DNA of 5,967 bases from FW021-bin31 sp036278455 (lineage in GTDB: Bacteria > Bacteroidota > Bacteroidia > Chitinophagales > Chitinophagaceae), in contig DASULB010000459.1 in assembly GCA_036278455.1 (NCBI GenBank), forward strand, positions 1 through 5,967, in the 5' to 3' direction. A program made the translations under genes and the position numbers. Shown piece by piece: positions 1-5,967 of this stretch. The notes below the pieces were generated by a model that was not told the DNA's origin, made no database searches, and saw only the letters and a program-made list of their open reading frames with translations. Positions within the stretch are counted from its first letter, which is position 1. The number at the start of each line of letters is the position of its first letter.

Positions 1-3000
1 GGCTCAGCGCCAGATGCTGATAATCGCCCCGCAGACCGGGATTGCGAACCGTAATCTCCGCCACAAAGCCGGTTCCCTGCTTAAGCGTTCCGGGATCAAG
101 GGCTTTGCCATCAGTCGTCTGGTAGCGCACCTGCATCTGTAAGTCGTGTTGGGTCGCCGTCTCCTGGCCTGTGGCGGATGTTCCCCGGATCACCACCTGC
201 GCATAAAGCGTTCCCTTCGCGGTGTTGGAAATCTCCAGGCCCGGGGCCTGGTCTTTTACGGGGAGGTCCACACGGCTTTCCGGCAGGGTGGTCTTCTGTG
301 CGACAGGTGCCCGGTGATCGATCCGGTAACTGTAATGCACTTCGCTGGCCGCTTTCCTGTGCGCATAGAATCCGGCAAGTGCGATCAGACTGTAGGCGGT
401 TTCCTGGGTATTGAGCCACTCATCACTGTTGAGGGTATGGGAAAGATCACGGGCGAGTACAAATCCTTTATCCTGGTCACCCATGTCGGTGAGGGTCTGC
501 AAGATCATCGCCTTGTCACGCGTTGCTGAACCATAACTGTACCCCATCGACCGATAGGAGGGGATGGCAGTGCCGGCGCTTGTCACCAACTGTTCAGCCA
601 CCTGCTGTTTCCCCGCGATCATGTAGGCGTCTGCCAGGCGCCAGCGTGCCTGTAGACTCAACTGCTGCAATCCCCGCATACGGTTCATCGCGCTCCAGAG
701 CGGCCGCTGTGCCAGCGCCAGGGTATAGAGTCGGTAGGCCTGTACCAGATCATCAGGGTGTTTCTTTTGCGGGTTCCAGTCGCCGGCCCGGCCGGTTTGA
801 TAGGCCGCCCATTTATCGAGGACATCGTTCATTACATGGTAGCCTTTTTTACGGGCTTCCAGCAGGAAATCTCCGGCGTAGGAGGTGACCCAGTCGTCGG
901 CGTAATTCGACCCCGGCCAATAGGTAAAGCCGCCGCCGGCCTGTTGAAAACCGTTCAGGGCCTGGATAGCGGCCCGGGTGTGGGTAGAAATGGCCTTTTT
1001 TTGGGCTTCCGATAAAGGCACGAGTTTATCCATGTATAGCTGTGGGAAAGCCGCGGACACCGTCTGTTCCAGGCAGCCGTAAGGATATTCAAGGAGGAAA
1101 TTCAGACGCTTGCCCAGGTTGAGCGGCGGAATGGCCGCCACTTCAAGCTGCAAGCTGTTGGTGCCCTTGATCCCGAACAGCTTAATATCCGGCGCCCAGC
1201 TTTCTCCCGGCTGCAATGATTTTGACAAAACATGCGTCTCCGGCGGATTGGGATTGCGGACGGCAAGCTCGATGTCATTGGTAGCGGTATAGCCGCCGCC
1301 CGAAGCCACCACATGGATCTTTCCGTTGCCGGTAAGGTCATTTACCTGCAGGGTAAATTCCACGAGGCTGTCACCCGGCTGATCCAGGTGGATCCGCCTG
1401 GTCGTTCCTCCCGTAATGCTGAAATGCGGATCAGTGGATACCTTCACGGTGATGTCCTGCACACCTTTTTTCATGGCGAAGATATTTACCGGCAAGCTGA
1501 TCTGTTCCCCGGGGCCTGCCACGCGTGGCAGGGTGGAAAGGATCATCAGCGGTTGGGTGACCTTTACTGATTTGTCCACCGATCCGTACGCCCCCTGGTA
1601 ACCGGCGACCACCATCGCACGCACCTCTCCGATGTAGTTGGGCATGACAAAGGAATGGGTGGCCGTTTTTCCTTTTTCCAGGAAGTAAGGCCCCAGGAAT
1701 TTAACGACCGGCTTGAAGCGGATGTTCTGTGCCTGCGGCTTTTCCGTCACGGCGCCATCACCGCCAATGGAAAGCAAACGCTCTATCCGGGCGCCGTAAG
1801 CACCGATGACATGGTCAAAAACATCCCAGGTCTTCACGCCGAGTGCTTCTTTTGCATAAAATACATTCCAGGGTGCAGGGGTCTTGTAACCTGTAAGATC
1901 CAGGAGCCCTTCGTCCACAATGGCGATCGTATAGGCCATCGGCTTGCCTGATTTCTCCCTGATGTTGAGACTGACTTTTTTATTCGGACGCAGCTCCTCC
2001 GGCATGCTGATCTCCGGTTGCAGCACGGTGGCGGGGTCTTCCACTTTTACGCCGATAATGCCATATTGCCGGATCGGCAGGTCATTGACGGTTTGTCCGT
2101 GGGGCTGTATCTCCGCGACATCGATGTATACATTGGGGGACATCTCCGCCGTCACCGGGATGGTGAATTCATTGCTTCCTTTCTTTTCTTTCATCCAGTA
2201 GGTACCAATCACATGAGAGCCGTCCTCTACGGTGATAAAGGCGCGTCCGTCTCCGCTGCCGGGGATGTATAGCTTGATCTTTTCCCCCACCTGGTAAACC
2301 TGTTTATCTGATGTAAAGGACAGTCTCGTAGCGCCCCCCGGCATGCCGGCCAGGGTGCTTCCTGCATTCGCCGGCCATTCGAAATACACGAACGCACCCG
2401 CGGTGTAACCGCTGGACGAATCCGTGACGCGGATATAATACCTGCCCCATTCGGGAGAGTGGATTCTGAGTGAGAAACTTCCTTTTCCGTTTTTGGTGGA
2501 TACCTTTTGGGTCATCACCTGCTGATAGTATTTGTTGTTTACAAAGTTGGCGCCCGCGTTCTCATTTTGTTCCCACCACCAGCGCCACCGGGTCTTATAT
2601 ACCTTCACTTCAAGGCTGTCCATGTCAATGGGTCTGCCACCGGTATTGACGGTGGCCACCTGGATGTCATAATTTTTGTCCAGGTCCAGCATATTACCAT
2701 AGTCATTGGAACCCGGTACTTTGATCCCGATGTATTTGCTGTAAGGATAGTAGGGGACGGATTGATAGTTGATGCTGAAATTGCCGCCGGGTTCATAAAC
2801 TTTTCCCTTGAAATAGGCCTTCAGGCTGGAGGGGGCCCCGGCCTCCAATGAGATCGACGGATGAATAATTGCATCTCCACGGGCATCCAGCTGACCGTCA
2901 AAGACCGTGCGATCCACTGTTTTAAAGTCATTTACCGGGTCATCAAACTGGTAACCGGTATACCCTTTAAAAGTGGTGGGCGCCTTGGAAAGAATCATTT

Positions 3001-5317
3001 CATAGGATGCGTGGAGATTGCCGGCGGTGGCGCCGCTCAGCCACCGGACATGCAGCTTGCCCGTATTTTGATCAGGGGTAAGCCTGTCGCCCGGAAAACG
3101 GAGGGCTATTTTCAGGCGGTTGGGTTTGATCGTCTCTACTTTGATGATCTTACTAAAGGTGGCGCCCCCAACCTTTACTTCCGCCGTCCAGTTTCCGGTG
3201 GGTGCGTCAGCGGCTGTGGCGGTGGCAAAGGAATAAAGCCCTTCCACCGAAGCAGTGCTGACCCTTCGTTGTACCGTCATTCCCCGGGGATTGGTCAGCG
3301 TAAAGACGACGGGGTGATGATCCGGCAGCCGCCGGATCTTGTCTTCCAGCATAAAGGACAGGTAGATGGAGTCTCCCGGCCGCCAGACACCGCGCTCACC
3401 ATACAAAAAACCCTTGATGCCCTGTTGCACCCTGCTTCCTGAAACATCGAACTGGCTGACAGAAAGCGCCGTACCGTCCATCAGCTTTAAATAAGCCCAT
3501 TGATGATCATCTTCGGCTTCCACCAGGAAAGCTTTGTCCGGGGTGTTCAGCGTCGCCATGCCGTCGGCACCCGTACTGGTGGTGCCGATTTGCTGAAGCT
3601 GCGGGTTGAAGATGCGCAGGGTTACCCCCGACCGTGGTGCAGCGGTTTTAAGGTTGGTGGCGACGATCATGAGGCTGTTATCGGTGCCCCTTTTGGCGAT
3701 CAACCCAATATCGGTTGCCAGGATATTTCTTTTAATGACATTGTTCCCACCGGAATAGTAGGCGGAGTTACAGGGATTGTTTCGTTCGCTCCATTTATAA
3801 TCGCTCCCATAATACTGCCCGAAATCATCATAGAAATACCGGCTGTCGCCATCGTCAAAAGGCGCCTCATCAGTCTGCTCCCGCGGGTCATCCGGGTGCT
3901 TTAAGCCTTCGCCATCTTCTTTTACCGCGCAGCCCAGTGCTACATCTTGTTTGGTAAAGCAGATGGCGATCTGGTAAATGGCACCCGGATCCGGAGAGAT
4001 GAGTTTGGACAGTTCCAGGGTAAAGCGGTTCCATTTGCCCAGGTCCTGCACCCCCATGTTGTCGAGGTGGATCACTTTCTGAAGAATGGGGCGGCCCACG
4101 CGTGTGAGCCCTTCACTGCCATCCAGATCGTTTACCTGCAGGAACTGTCCTATCCTGTCAGGGTAAATTTTAATGACCCTGAGCTGGATCGTTTTCAGGT
4201 TCACCGCCTCAATTGGCAGGATCAACCCGTTGGTAGAGGGTAAGATATTTCCCTGTCCGATAAACCTGACCGCGGGTTTCAGGTCTTCAAAAACAAGGTG
4301 CAGCGTGCTGTCTTTCACAAGGGCCTGCTGGTTGACGTTTTTGATACCCTGGTAAACATGTACTTCCTGGCTGCCGGACAGGGGGCGTCCGGGGTAGACG
4401 GTCAATTCATTTCCATCGATGGAATAGGTCATCTTCACCAGCGTATCGATCTTTACGAGCCCGTTAAAAGACTGCTCATCATCCAGCGGATCAGAGAAGA
4501 AGAAGTGCACCGCAGGGGTGGCGCCTTCTCCGACCCGCGCGTTCAATAACCTGAAATCGTGCTCCGCGGGGACCGCAATGGTTTCCCCGCCGCTTAACCT
4601 GACGCCAATGGGCTCGCCGGACCAGGTCAGTTTCAGAGCGCGCGGCTGCTTGCCCCGTTTTAACCCCGGGATGGTAAAAATATGGGTGGTGCTATTCAGA
4701 TGCTCCCATTGCAGGGCGACTTCTTTCCCTGCATAATGGGCGGTGACGACTTTTTCAACGGCCTCGTCATCCGCCTGGTCAGCGGTGAGGAGTTTTCCTT
4801 CATAGTCAAATTGCTCCAGGCCCATGGTTCCGGAGGCCTTTAGCCCTATCGGTTGCATTTCAAAAGATTGTGGGATCACCTGGAAACCGAAGACAAAACG
4901 GTCGAACTTTTTGTCGCTTACCGGCACGAGTTTATCCAGTTGCAGCGTGGCGGTATAAATGGCGCCTGATTTCAGTGGTTCCGACGGCGTAAACACGAGG
5001 GTGGTATGATCCTTCCAGGAGGTCTTTCCCGCGATGGCCGGAGAGAAGGTCAGCAGGCTTTTACTGAGTGCCACCCCCGTGTCCACATTTTTTAAGGGTG
5101 CCTTGGCAAGTTTTATCAGGATGGTGTGATTTTTAGAAATCACGCCGCCGGTGTAGCCGGAAATATAAGCCGCGAAAGCCAGGTCGGGGGTTACTACCCT
5201 TTGCGGCTGGGCGGTGTTTATAAGAAAATAAACGGCTGCCGCCACTATGAGCACAATCAGCAGAAAAGGCCAGCCATATTTTTTAAGAAAGGAGGTAGAG
5301 GAGGTTTTCATAGCCAT
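1..5317 (-). CDS. Bacterial alpha-2-macroglobulin family protein with CLEQ thioester, 3' end outside window
   Basis: Periplasmic alpha-2-macroglobulin, a large protease trap: cleavage of a bait region changes its shape and exposes a thioester that binds the attacker covalently. The window holds 1772 residues in one open frame; the C-terminus is cut by the left edge. Residues 16-33 are a hydrophobic segment after KK, read as a signal anchor; no lipobox Cys is visible, unlike the lipoprotein YfhM of E. coli. Macroglobulin-like domains follow, with GERGVWRPGD at 640-649, a Trp-rich stretch WRWWWE at 911-916, a bait-region domain from about 994 (SDKQVYQVGEK) including MSPNVYIDVAEIQPH and VDEGLLDLTGYKTP, and the A2M domain from about 1196 (RFKPVVKFLGPY). 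The thioester motif YPYGCLEQT has Cys1415 and Gln1418; the Tyr four residues before Cys, reported to protect the thioester in bacterial homologues, is kept. An alpha-helical thioester domain follows (GGGFTYWPG, then TQETAYSLIALAGFYAH). ATG 5317 is the outermost in-frame start; ATG 5311 (MKTSSTS) is equally possible. Family certain; physiological target unknown. Confidence 0.96.
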   Translation of the reverse strand, partial: MAMKTSSTSFLKKYGWPFLLIVLIVAAAVYFLINTAQPQRVVTPDLAFAAYISGYTGGVISKNHTILIKLAKAPLKNVDTGVALSKSLLTFSPAIAGKTSWKDHTTLVFTPSEPLKSGAIYTATLQLDKLVPVSDKKFDRFVFGFQVIPQSFEMQPIGLKASGTMGLEQFDYEGKLLTADQADDEAVEKVVTAHYAGKEVALQWEHLNSTTHIFTIPGLKRGKQPRALKLTWSGEPIGVRLSGGETIAVPAEHDFRLLNARVGEGATPAVHFFFSDPLDDEQSFNGLVKIDTLVKMTYSIDGNELTVYPGRPLSGSQEVHVYQGIKNVNQQALVKDSTLHLVFEDLKPAVRFIGQGNILPSTNGLILPIEAVNLKTIQLRVIKIYPDRIGQFLQVNDLDGSEGLTRVGRPILQKVIHLDNMGVQDLGKWNRFTLELSKLISPDPGAIYQIAICFTKQDVALGCAVKEDGEGLKHPDDPREQTDEAPFDDGDSRYFYDDFGQYYGSDYKWSERNNPCNSAYYSGGNNVIKRNILATDIGLIAKRGTDNSLMIVATNLKTAAPRSGVTLRIFNPQLQQIGTTSTGADGMATLNTPDKAFLVEAEDDHQWAYLKLMDGTALSVSQFDVSGSRVQQGIKGFLYGERGVWRPGDSIYLSFMLEDKIRRLPDHHPVVFTLTNPRGMTVQRRVSTASVEGLYSFATATAADAPTGNWTAEVKVGGATFSKIIKVETIKPNRLKIALRFPGDRLTPDQNTGKLHVRWLSGATAGNLHASYEMILSKAPTTFKGYTGYQFDDPVNDFKTVDRTVFDGQLDARGDAIIHPSISLEAGAPSSLKAYFKGKVYEPGGNFSINYQSVPYYPYSKYIGIKVPGSNDYGNMLDLDKNYDIQVATVNTGGRPIDMDSLEVKVYKTRWRWWWEQNENAGANFVNNKYYQQVMTQKVSTKNGKGSFSLRIHSPEWGRYYIRVTDSSSGYTAGAFVYFEWPANAGSTLAGMPGGATRLSFTSDKQVYQVGEKIKLYIPGSGDGRAFITVEDGSHVIGTYWMKEKKGSNEFTIPVTAEMSPNVYIDVAEIQPHGQTVNDLPIRQYGIIGVKVEDPATVLQPEISMPEELRPNKKVSLNIREKSGKPMAYTIAIVDEGLLDLTGYKTPAPWNVFYAKEALGVKTWDVFDHVIGAYGARIERLLSIGGDGAVTEKPQAQNIRFKPVVKFLGPYFLEKGKTATHSFVMPNYIGEVRAMVVAGYQGAYGSVDKSVKVTQPLMILSTLPRVAGPGEQISLPVNIFAMKKGVQDITVKVSTDPHFSITGGTTRRIHLDQPGDSLVEFTLQVNDLTGNGKIHVVASGGGYTATNDIELAVRNPNPPETHVLSKSLQPGESWAPDIKLFGIKGTNSLQLEVAAIPPLNLGKRLNFLLEYPYGCLEQTVSAAFPQLYMDKLVPLSEAQKKAISTHTRAAIQALNGFQQAGGGFTYWPGSNYADDWVTSYAGDFLLEARKKGYHVMNDVLDKWAAYQTGRAGDWNPQKKHPDDLVQAYRLYTLALAQRPLWSAMNRMRGLQQLSLQARWRLADAYMIAGKQQVAEQLVTSAGTAIPSYRSMGYSYGSATRDKAMILQTLTDMGDQDKGFVLARDLSHTLNSDEWLNTQETAYSLIALAGFYAHRKAASEVHYSYRIDHRAPVAQKTTLPESRVDLPVKDQAPGLEISNTAKGTLYAQVVIRGTSATGQETATQHDLQMQVRYQTTDGKALDPGTLKQGTGFVAEITVRNPGLRGDYQHLALS

Positions 5318-5349
5318 AGAGCATTGGGTTTGATAGCAGAAAATTGTGA

Positions 5350-5379
5350 TAAATGTACGGAACTTCGCTTAAATTCAAT
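5350..5379 (-). promoter_or_regulatory. Candidate Bacteroidota-type promoter of the A2M gene
   Basis: On the minus strand, TACATTTA (5357-5350) matches the Bacteroidota -7 consensus TAnnTTTG at all fixed positions but the last. ATTG (5379-5376) matches three of four bases of the -33 box TTTG. The spacer is 18 bp, close to the usual spacing. Transcription would begin near 5344, giving a leader of roughly 27 nt before ATG 5317. The leader has no Shine-Dalgarno sequence, as is common in this phylum. The match is by eye, and AT-rich DNA can give such matches by chance. Confidence 0.45.
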
Positions 5380-5393
5380 AAAATGAGCAGAGG

Positions 5394-5407
5394 CGGAATT
5401 CGTTCCG
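5394..5407. repeat. Short inverted repeat CGGAA-TTCG-TTCCG
   Basis: A perfect 5-bp inverted repeat around a 4-nt loop lies about 15 bp upstream of the candidate -33 box of the A2M gene. It could be an operator half-site pair or a chance palindrome. No T-run follows directly on either strand, so it is not called as a terminator. Confidence 0.25.
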
Positions 5408-5499
5408 GGCCAGATATTAGAGATTGGCAATATCAACAGTAGGTATCAATCTTCTATTGCTGCCATAGATTAATAAATGCATGGAACAGTTATGGGCCG

Positions 5500-5513
5500 G
5501 CACATCATTGTGC
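5500..5513. repeat. Short inverted repeat GCACA-TCAT-TGTGC
   Basis: A perfect 5-bp stem with a 4-nt loop sits in the intergenic region, about 50 bp beyond the candidate right end of the TnpB element. No T-run follows it on either strand. Its role is unknown; it may be chance. Confidence 0.25.
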
Positions 5514-5562
5514 AGTTGGGGTAGGACATATCACCACTAAAATCTATAAACTGGGAGCGTTG

Positions 5563-5625
5563 TTGAATGTCAATTAACTAACCGCCTGGAAGGCGGTAGC
5601 TTGCGGTTGAAGCCGAGTTAACTCG
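5563..5625 (-). ncRNA. Candidate omega RNA (reRNA) scaffold of TnpB, 3' portion
   Basis: TnpB nucleases use an RNA made from the 3' end of tnpB and the element's right end, with the guide lying just outside the element. Here, in the last codons of tnpB, three inverted repeats follow one another on the minus strand: palindrome CGAGTTAACTCG (5625-5614), GCTT/AAGC with a 7-nt loop (5613-5599) and ACCGCCT/AGGCGGT with a 3-nt loop (5597-5581). A 4-bp TTGA/TCAA repeat follows at 5573-5563. The loop side TTAACT of the first can pair with AGTTAA after the third, giving a possible pseudoknot. The 5' limit of the RNA is unknown and would reach further into tnpB. The call rests on position and pairing only. 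Confidence 0.4.
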
Positions 5626-5967
5626 TCATCACCACCATAGGACCATTGACAAAGCCCCAATATTTGGATAATCACCGCCGCGTTAAAGTCGGCATGGGCG
5701 GTATAGCCGCATTTGCGGCACTCGAATTCGGATGGGGATTTTCTGTTTGCCTTCTCTATATGCCAGCAATTGCTGCAACACTGAGAAGTATATCGGGGAT
5801 TAACAAACACTACCGGTACCCCTGCTGCCTGAGCCTTGTAGGTAATAAACCGCCTCAGTTCATAAAACGACCAACCCGAAAACGTAGCACGCTGCTTTTT
5901 TCTAACCTTTTTACCTTTTCCCTTCCTGATCCCTTTGAGATCTTCCATGGCTATGCCACAGTGGGTG
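5574..5967 (-). CDS. tnpB: TnpB (IS200/IS605 OrfB family) RNA-guided nuclease, C-terminal part; 5' end outside window
   Basis: TnpB is an RNA-guided DNA endonuclease, related to the ancestors of Cas12, that helps IS200/IS605 elements persist. The last 130 residues are present, against about 380-400 for the family. The frame runs open off the right edge with HCGIA before MEDLKG, so the ATG at 5948 is internal and not the start. MEDLKGIR carries the RuvC-II glutamate (codon 5943-5945). A basic segment GKGKKVRKKQRA and GWSFYELRRFI follow. The zinc ribbon has CSNC (Cys codons 5775-5777 and 5766-5768) and CRKC (5718-5720 and 5709-5711). HADFNAA holds the RuvC-III aspartate (5688-5690). The tail TAFQAVS ends at TAA 5576-5574. 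The ribbon has Trp where Gly usually follows the second Cys, and an extra Cys before the first. All catalytic and zinc residues visible here are intact, so nothing seen suggests decay; the RuvC-I Asp is outside. Confidence 0.93.
   Translation of the reverse strand, partial: THCGIAMEDLKGIRKGKGKKVRKKQRATFSGWSFYELRRFITYKAQAAGVPVVFVNPRYTSQCCSNCWHIEKANRKSPSEFECRKCGYTAHADFNAAVIIQILGLCQWSYGGDDELTRLQPQATAFQAVS
5581..5597. repeat. Strong hairpin ACCGCCT-loop-AGGCGGT at the tnpB 3' end
   Basis: This is a perfect 7-bp GC-rich stem with a 3-nt loop, the strongest secondary structure near the tnpB stop codon. It lies within the last codons of tnpB, encoding part of TAFQAV. Its place suggests the subterminal right-end hairpin recognised by a TnpA transposase, or the last stem of the guide RNA scaffold; the two roles commonly coincide. 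No T-run follows on the minus strand, so a terminator is unlikely. Confidence 0.6.

Larger units (their letters stand above)
5318..5573. other. Intergenic region between tnpB and the A2M gene
   Basis: This 256-bp stretch holds no convincing gene. It is visibly richer in A+T than the A2M gene. From right to left on the minus strand it contains the probable end of the TnpB element (5563-5573), a 5-bp inverted repeat at 5500-5513, a 5-bp inverted repeat at 5394-5407, the candidate promoter at 5350-5379 and the short A2M leader. The A2M frame is closed upstream by a stop codon at 5369-5371, with no further ATG between it and 5317. No clear rho-independent terminator for tnpB was found. Confidence 0.7.
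5563..5967 (-). mobile_element. Right part of an IS200/IS605-type TnpB element
   Basis: The element is recognised from its tnpB gene, whose 3' end is followed by compact inverted repeats, as in IS200/IS605 elements, which carry subterminal hairpins instead of terminal inverted repeats and make no target duplication. The right boundary is proposed at the minus-strand TCAA (5566-5563), by analogy with the TCAA right cleavage site of IS608. The left end, and any tnpA transposase, lie beyond the right edge of the window. Without tnpA the element would depend on a helper for movement. The exact boundary is inference. Confidence 0.5.

Noticed and set aside
146..529. Several overlapping open frames near the left end on both strands
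   Set aside because: All are shadows of the A2M thioester-domain frame, which is unbroken here and matches the family (TQETAYSLIALAGFYAH).
2861..3442. Plus-strand open frame of 193 codons
   Set aside because: It lies wholly inside the A2M gene on the other strand, has no recognisable domain, and its translation is the kind of low-information sequence expected opposite a GC-rich coding frame.
3500..3904. Plus-strand open frame of 134 codons rich in Ile, Val and Gly, resembling a membrane segment
   Set aside because: It is antisense to the acidic, Tyr/Asn-rich part of the A2M. Complementing GAT, AAT and similar codons yields Ile and Val, which explains its hydrophobic look.
5126..5386. Plus-strand open frame across the A2M start and promoter
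   Set aside because: No recognisable product, and it overlaps the A2M N-terminus in antisense; composition matches a shadow frame.
5394..5407. Hairpin as a rho-independent terminator for tnpB
   Set aside because: The stem is only 5 bp and no T-run follows directly on the minus strand.
5500..5513. Hairpin as a terminator
   Set aside because: Five-bp stem, no adjacent T-run on either strand.
5946..5948. ATG as the start of a 124-residue small protein
   Set aside because: The frame continues upstream to the window edge with family-like residues (HCGIA before MEDLKG), and the ATG is at the RuvC-II motif, well inside a TnpB protein.
1..5967. CRISPR array, tRNA or rRNA gene, or long direct repeats
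   Set aside because: None seen on reading through the window; repeated motifs within the A2M gene are short codon-level similarities, not arrays.

Overview
The window is dominated by one very large minus-strand gene and ends on the right in part of a second minus-strand gene. Positions 5317 to 1 form one uninterrupted reading frame of 1772 codons, read codon by codon with no stop or frameshift. It encodes a bacterial alpha-2-macroglobulin (A2M) that continues past the left edge. From the right edge to position 5574 is the C-terminal third of a TnpB protein (IS200/IS605 family), whose N-terminal part lies beyond position 5967. Between them is a 256-bp AT-richer intergenic region. It holds a good match to the Bacteroidota-type promoter for the A2M gene and, next to tnpB, what looks like the right end of the mobile element.

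The host is probably a member of the Bacteroidota, perhaps a Chitinophaga-like lineage given the moderately high GC. Three things point this way: a start region with no Shine-Dalgarno sequence, a TAnnTTTG-like -7 box with an ATTG -33 box, and an A2M with a Trp-rich segment and an acidic, Tyr-rich insert that I associate with Bacteroidota homologues. This is inference from family knowledge. No rRNA or taxonomic marker is present.

The A2M has an N-terminal membrane anchor, many macroglobulin-like domains, the RGVWRPGD motif, a bait-region domain, the central A2M domain and an intact CLEQ thioester inside YPYGCLEQT. It should act in the periplasm as a protease-trapping defence protein. The last part of the thioester/C-terminal region lies outside the window. 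In many bacteria the next gene is pbpC, which cannot be checked here.

The most interesting small-scale feature is at the 3' end of tnpB. Three inverted repeats are packed without gaps of more than one base across 5581-5625, inside the last codons of the gene, followed by a short repeat at 5563-5573. This is the expected place for an omega RNA (reRNA) scaffold, the guide RNA of TnpB nucleases. If so, the DNA just downstream (about 5543-5562) would be the guide. The tnpB unit points towards the A2M gene with no convincing terminator between them.
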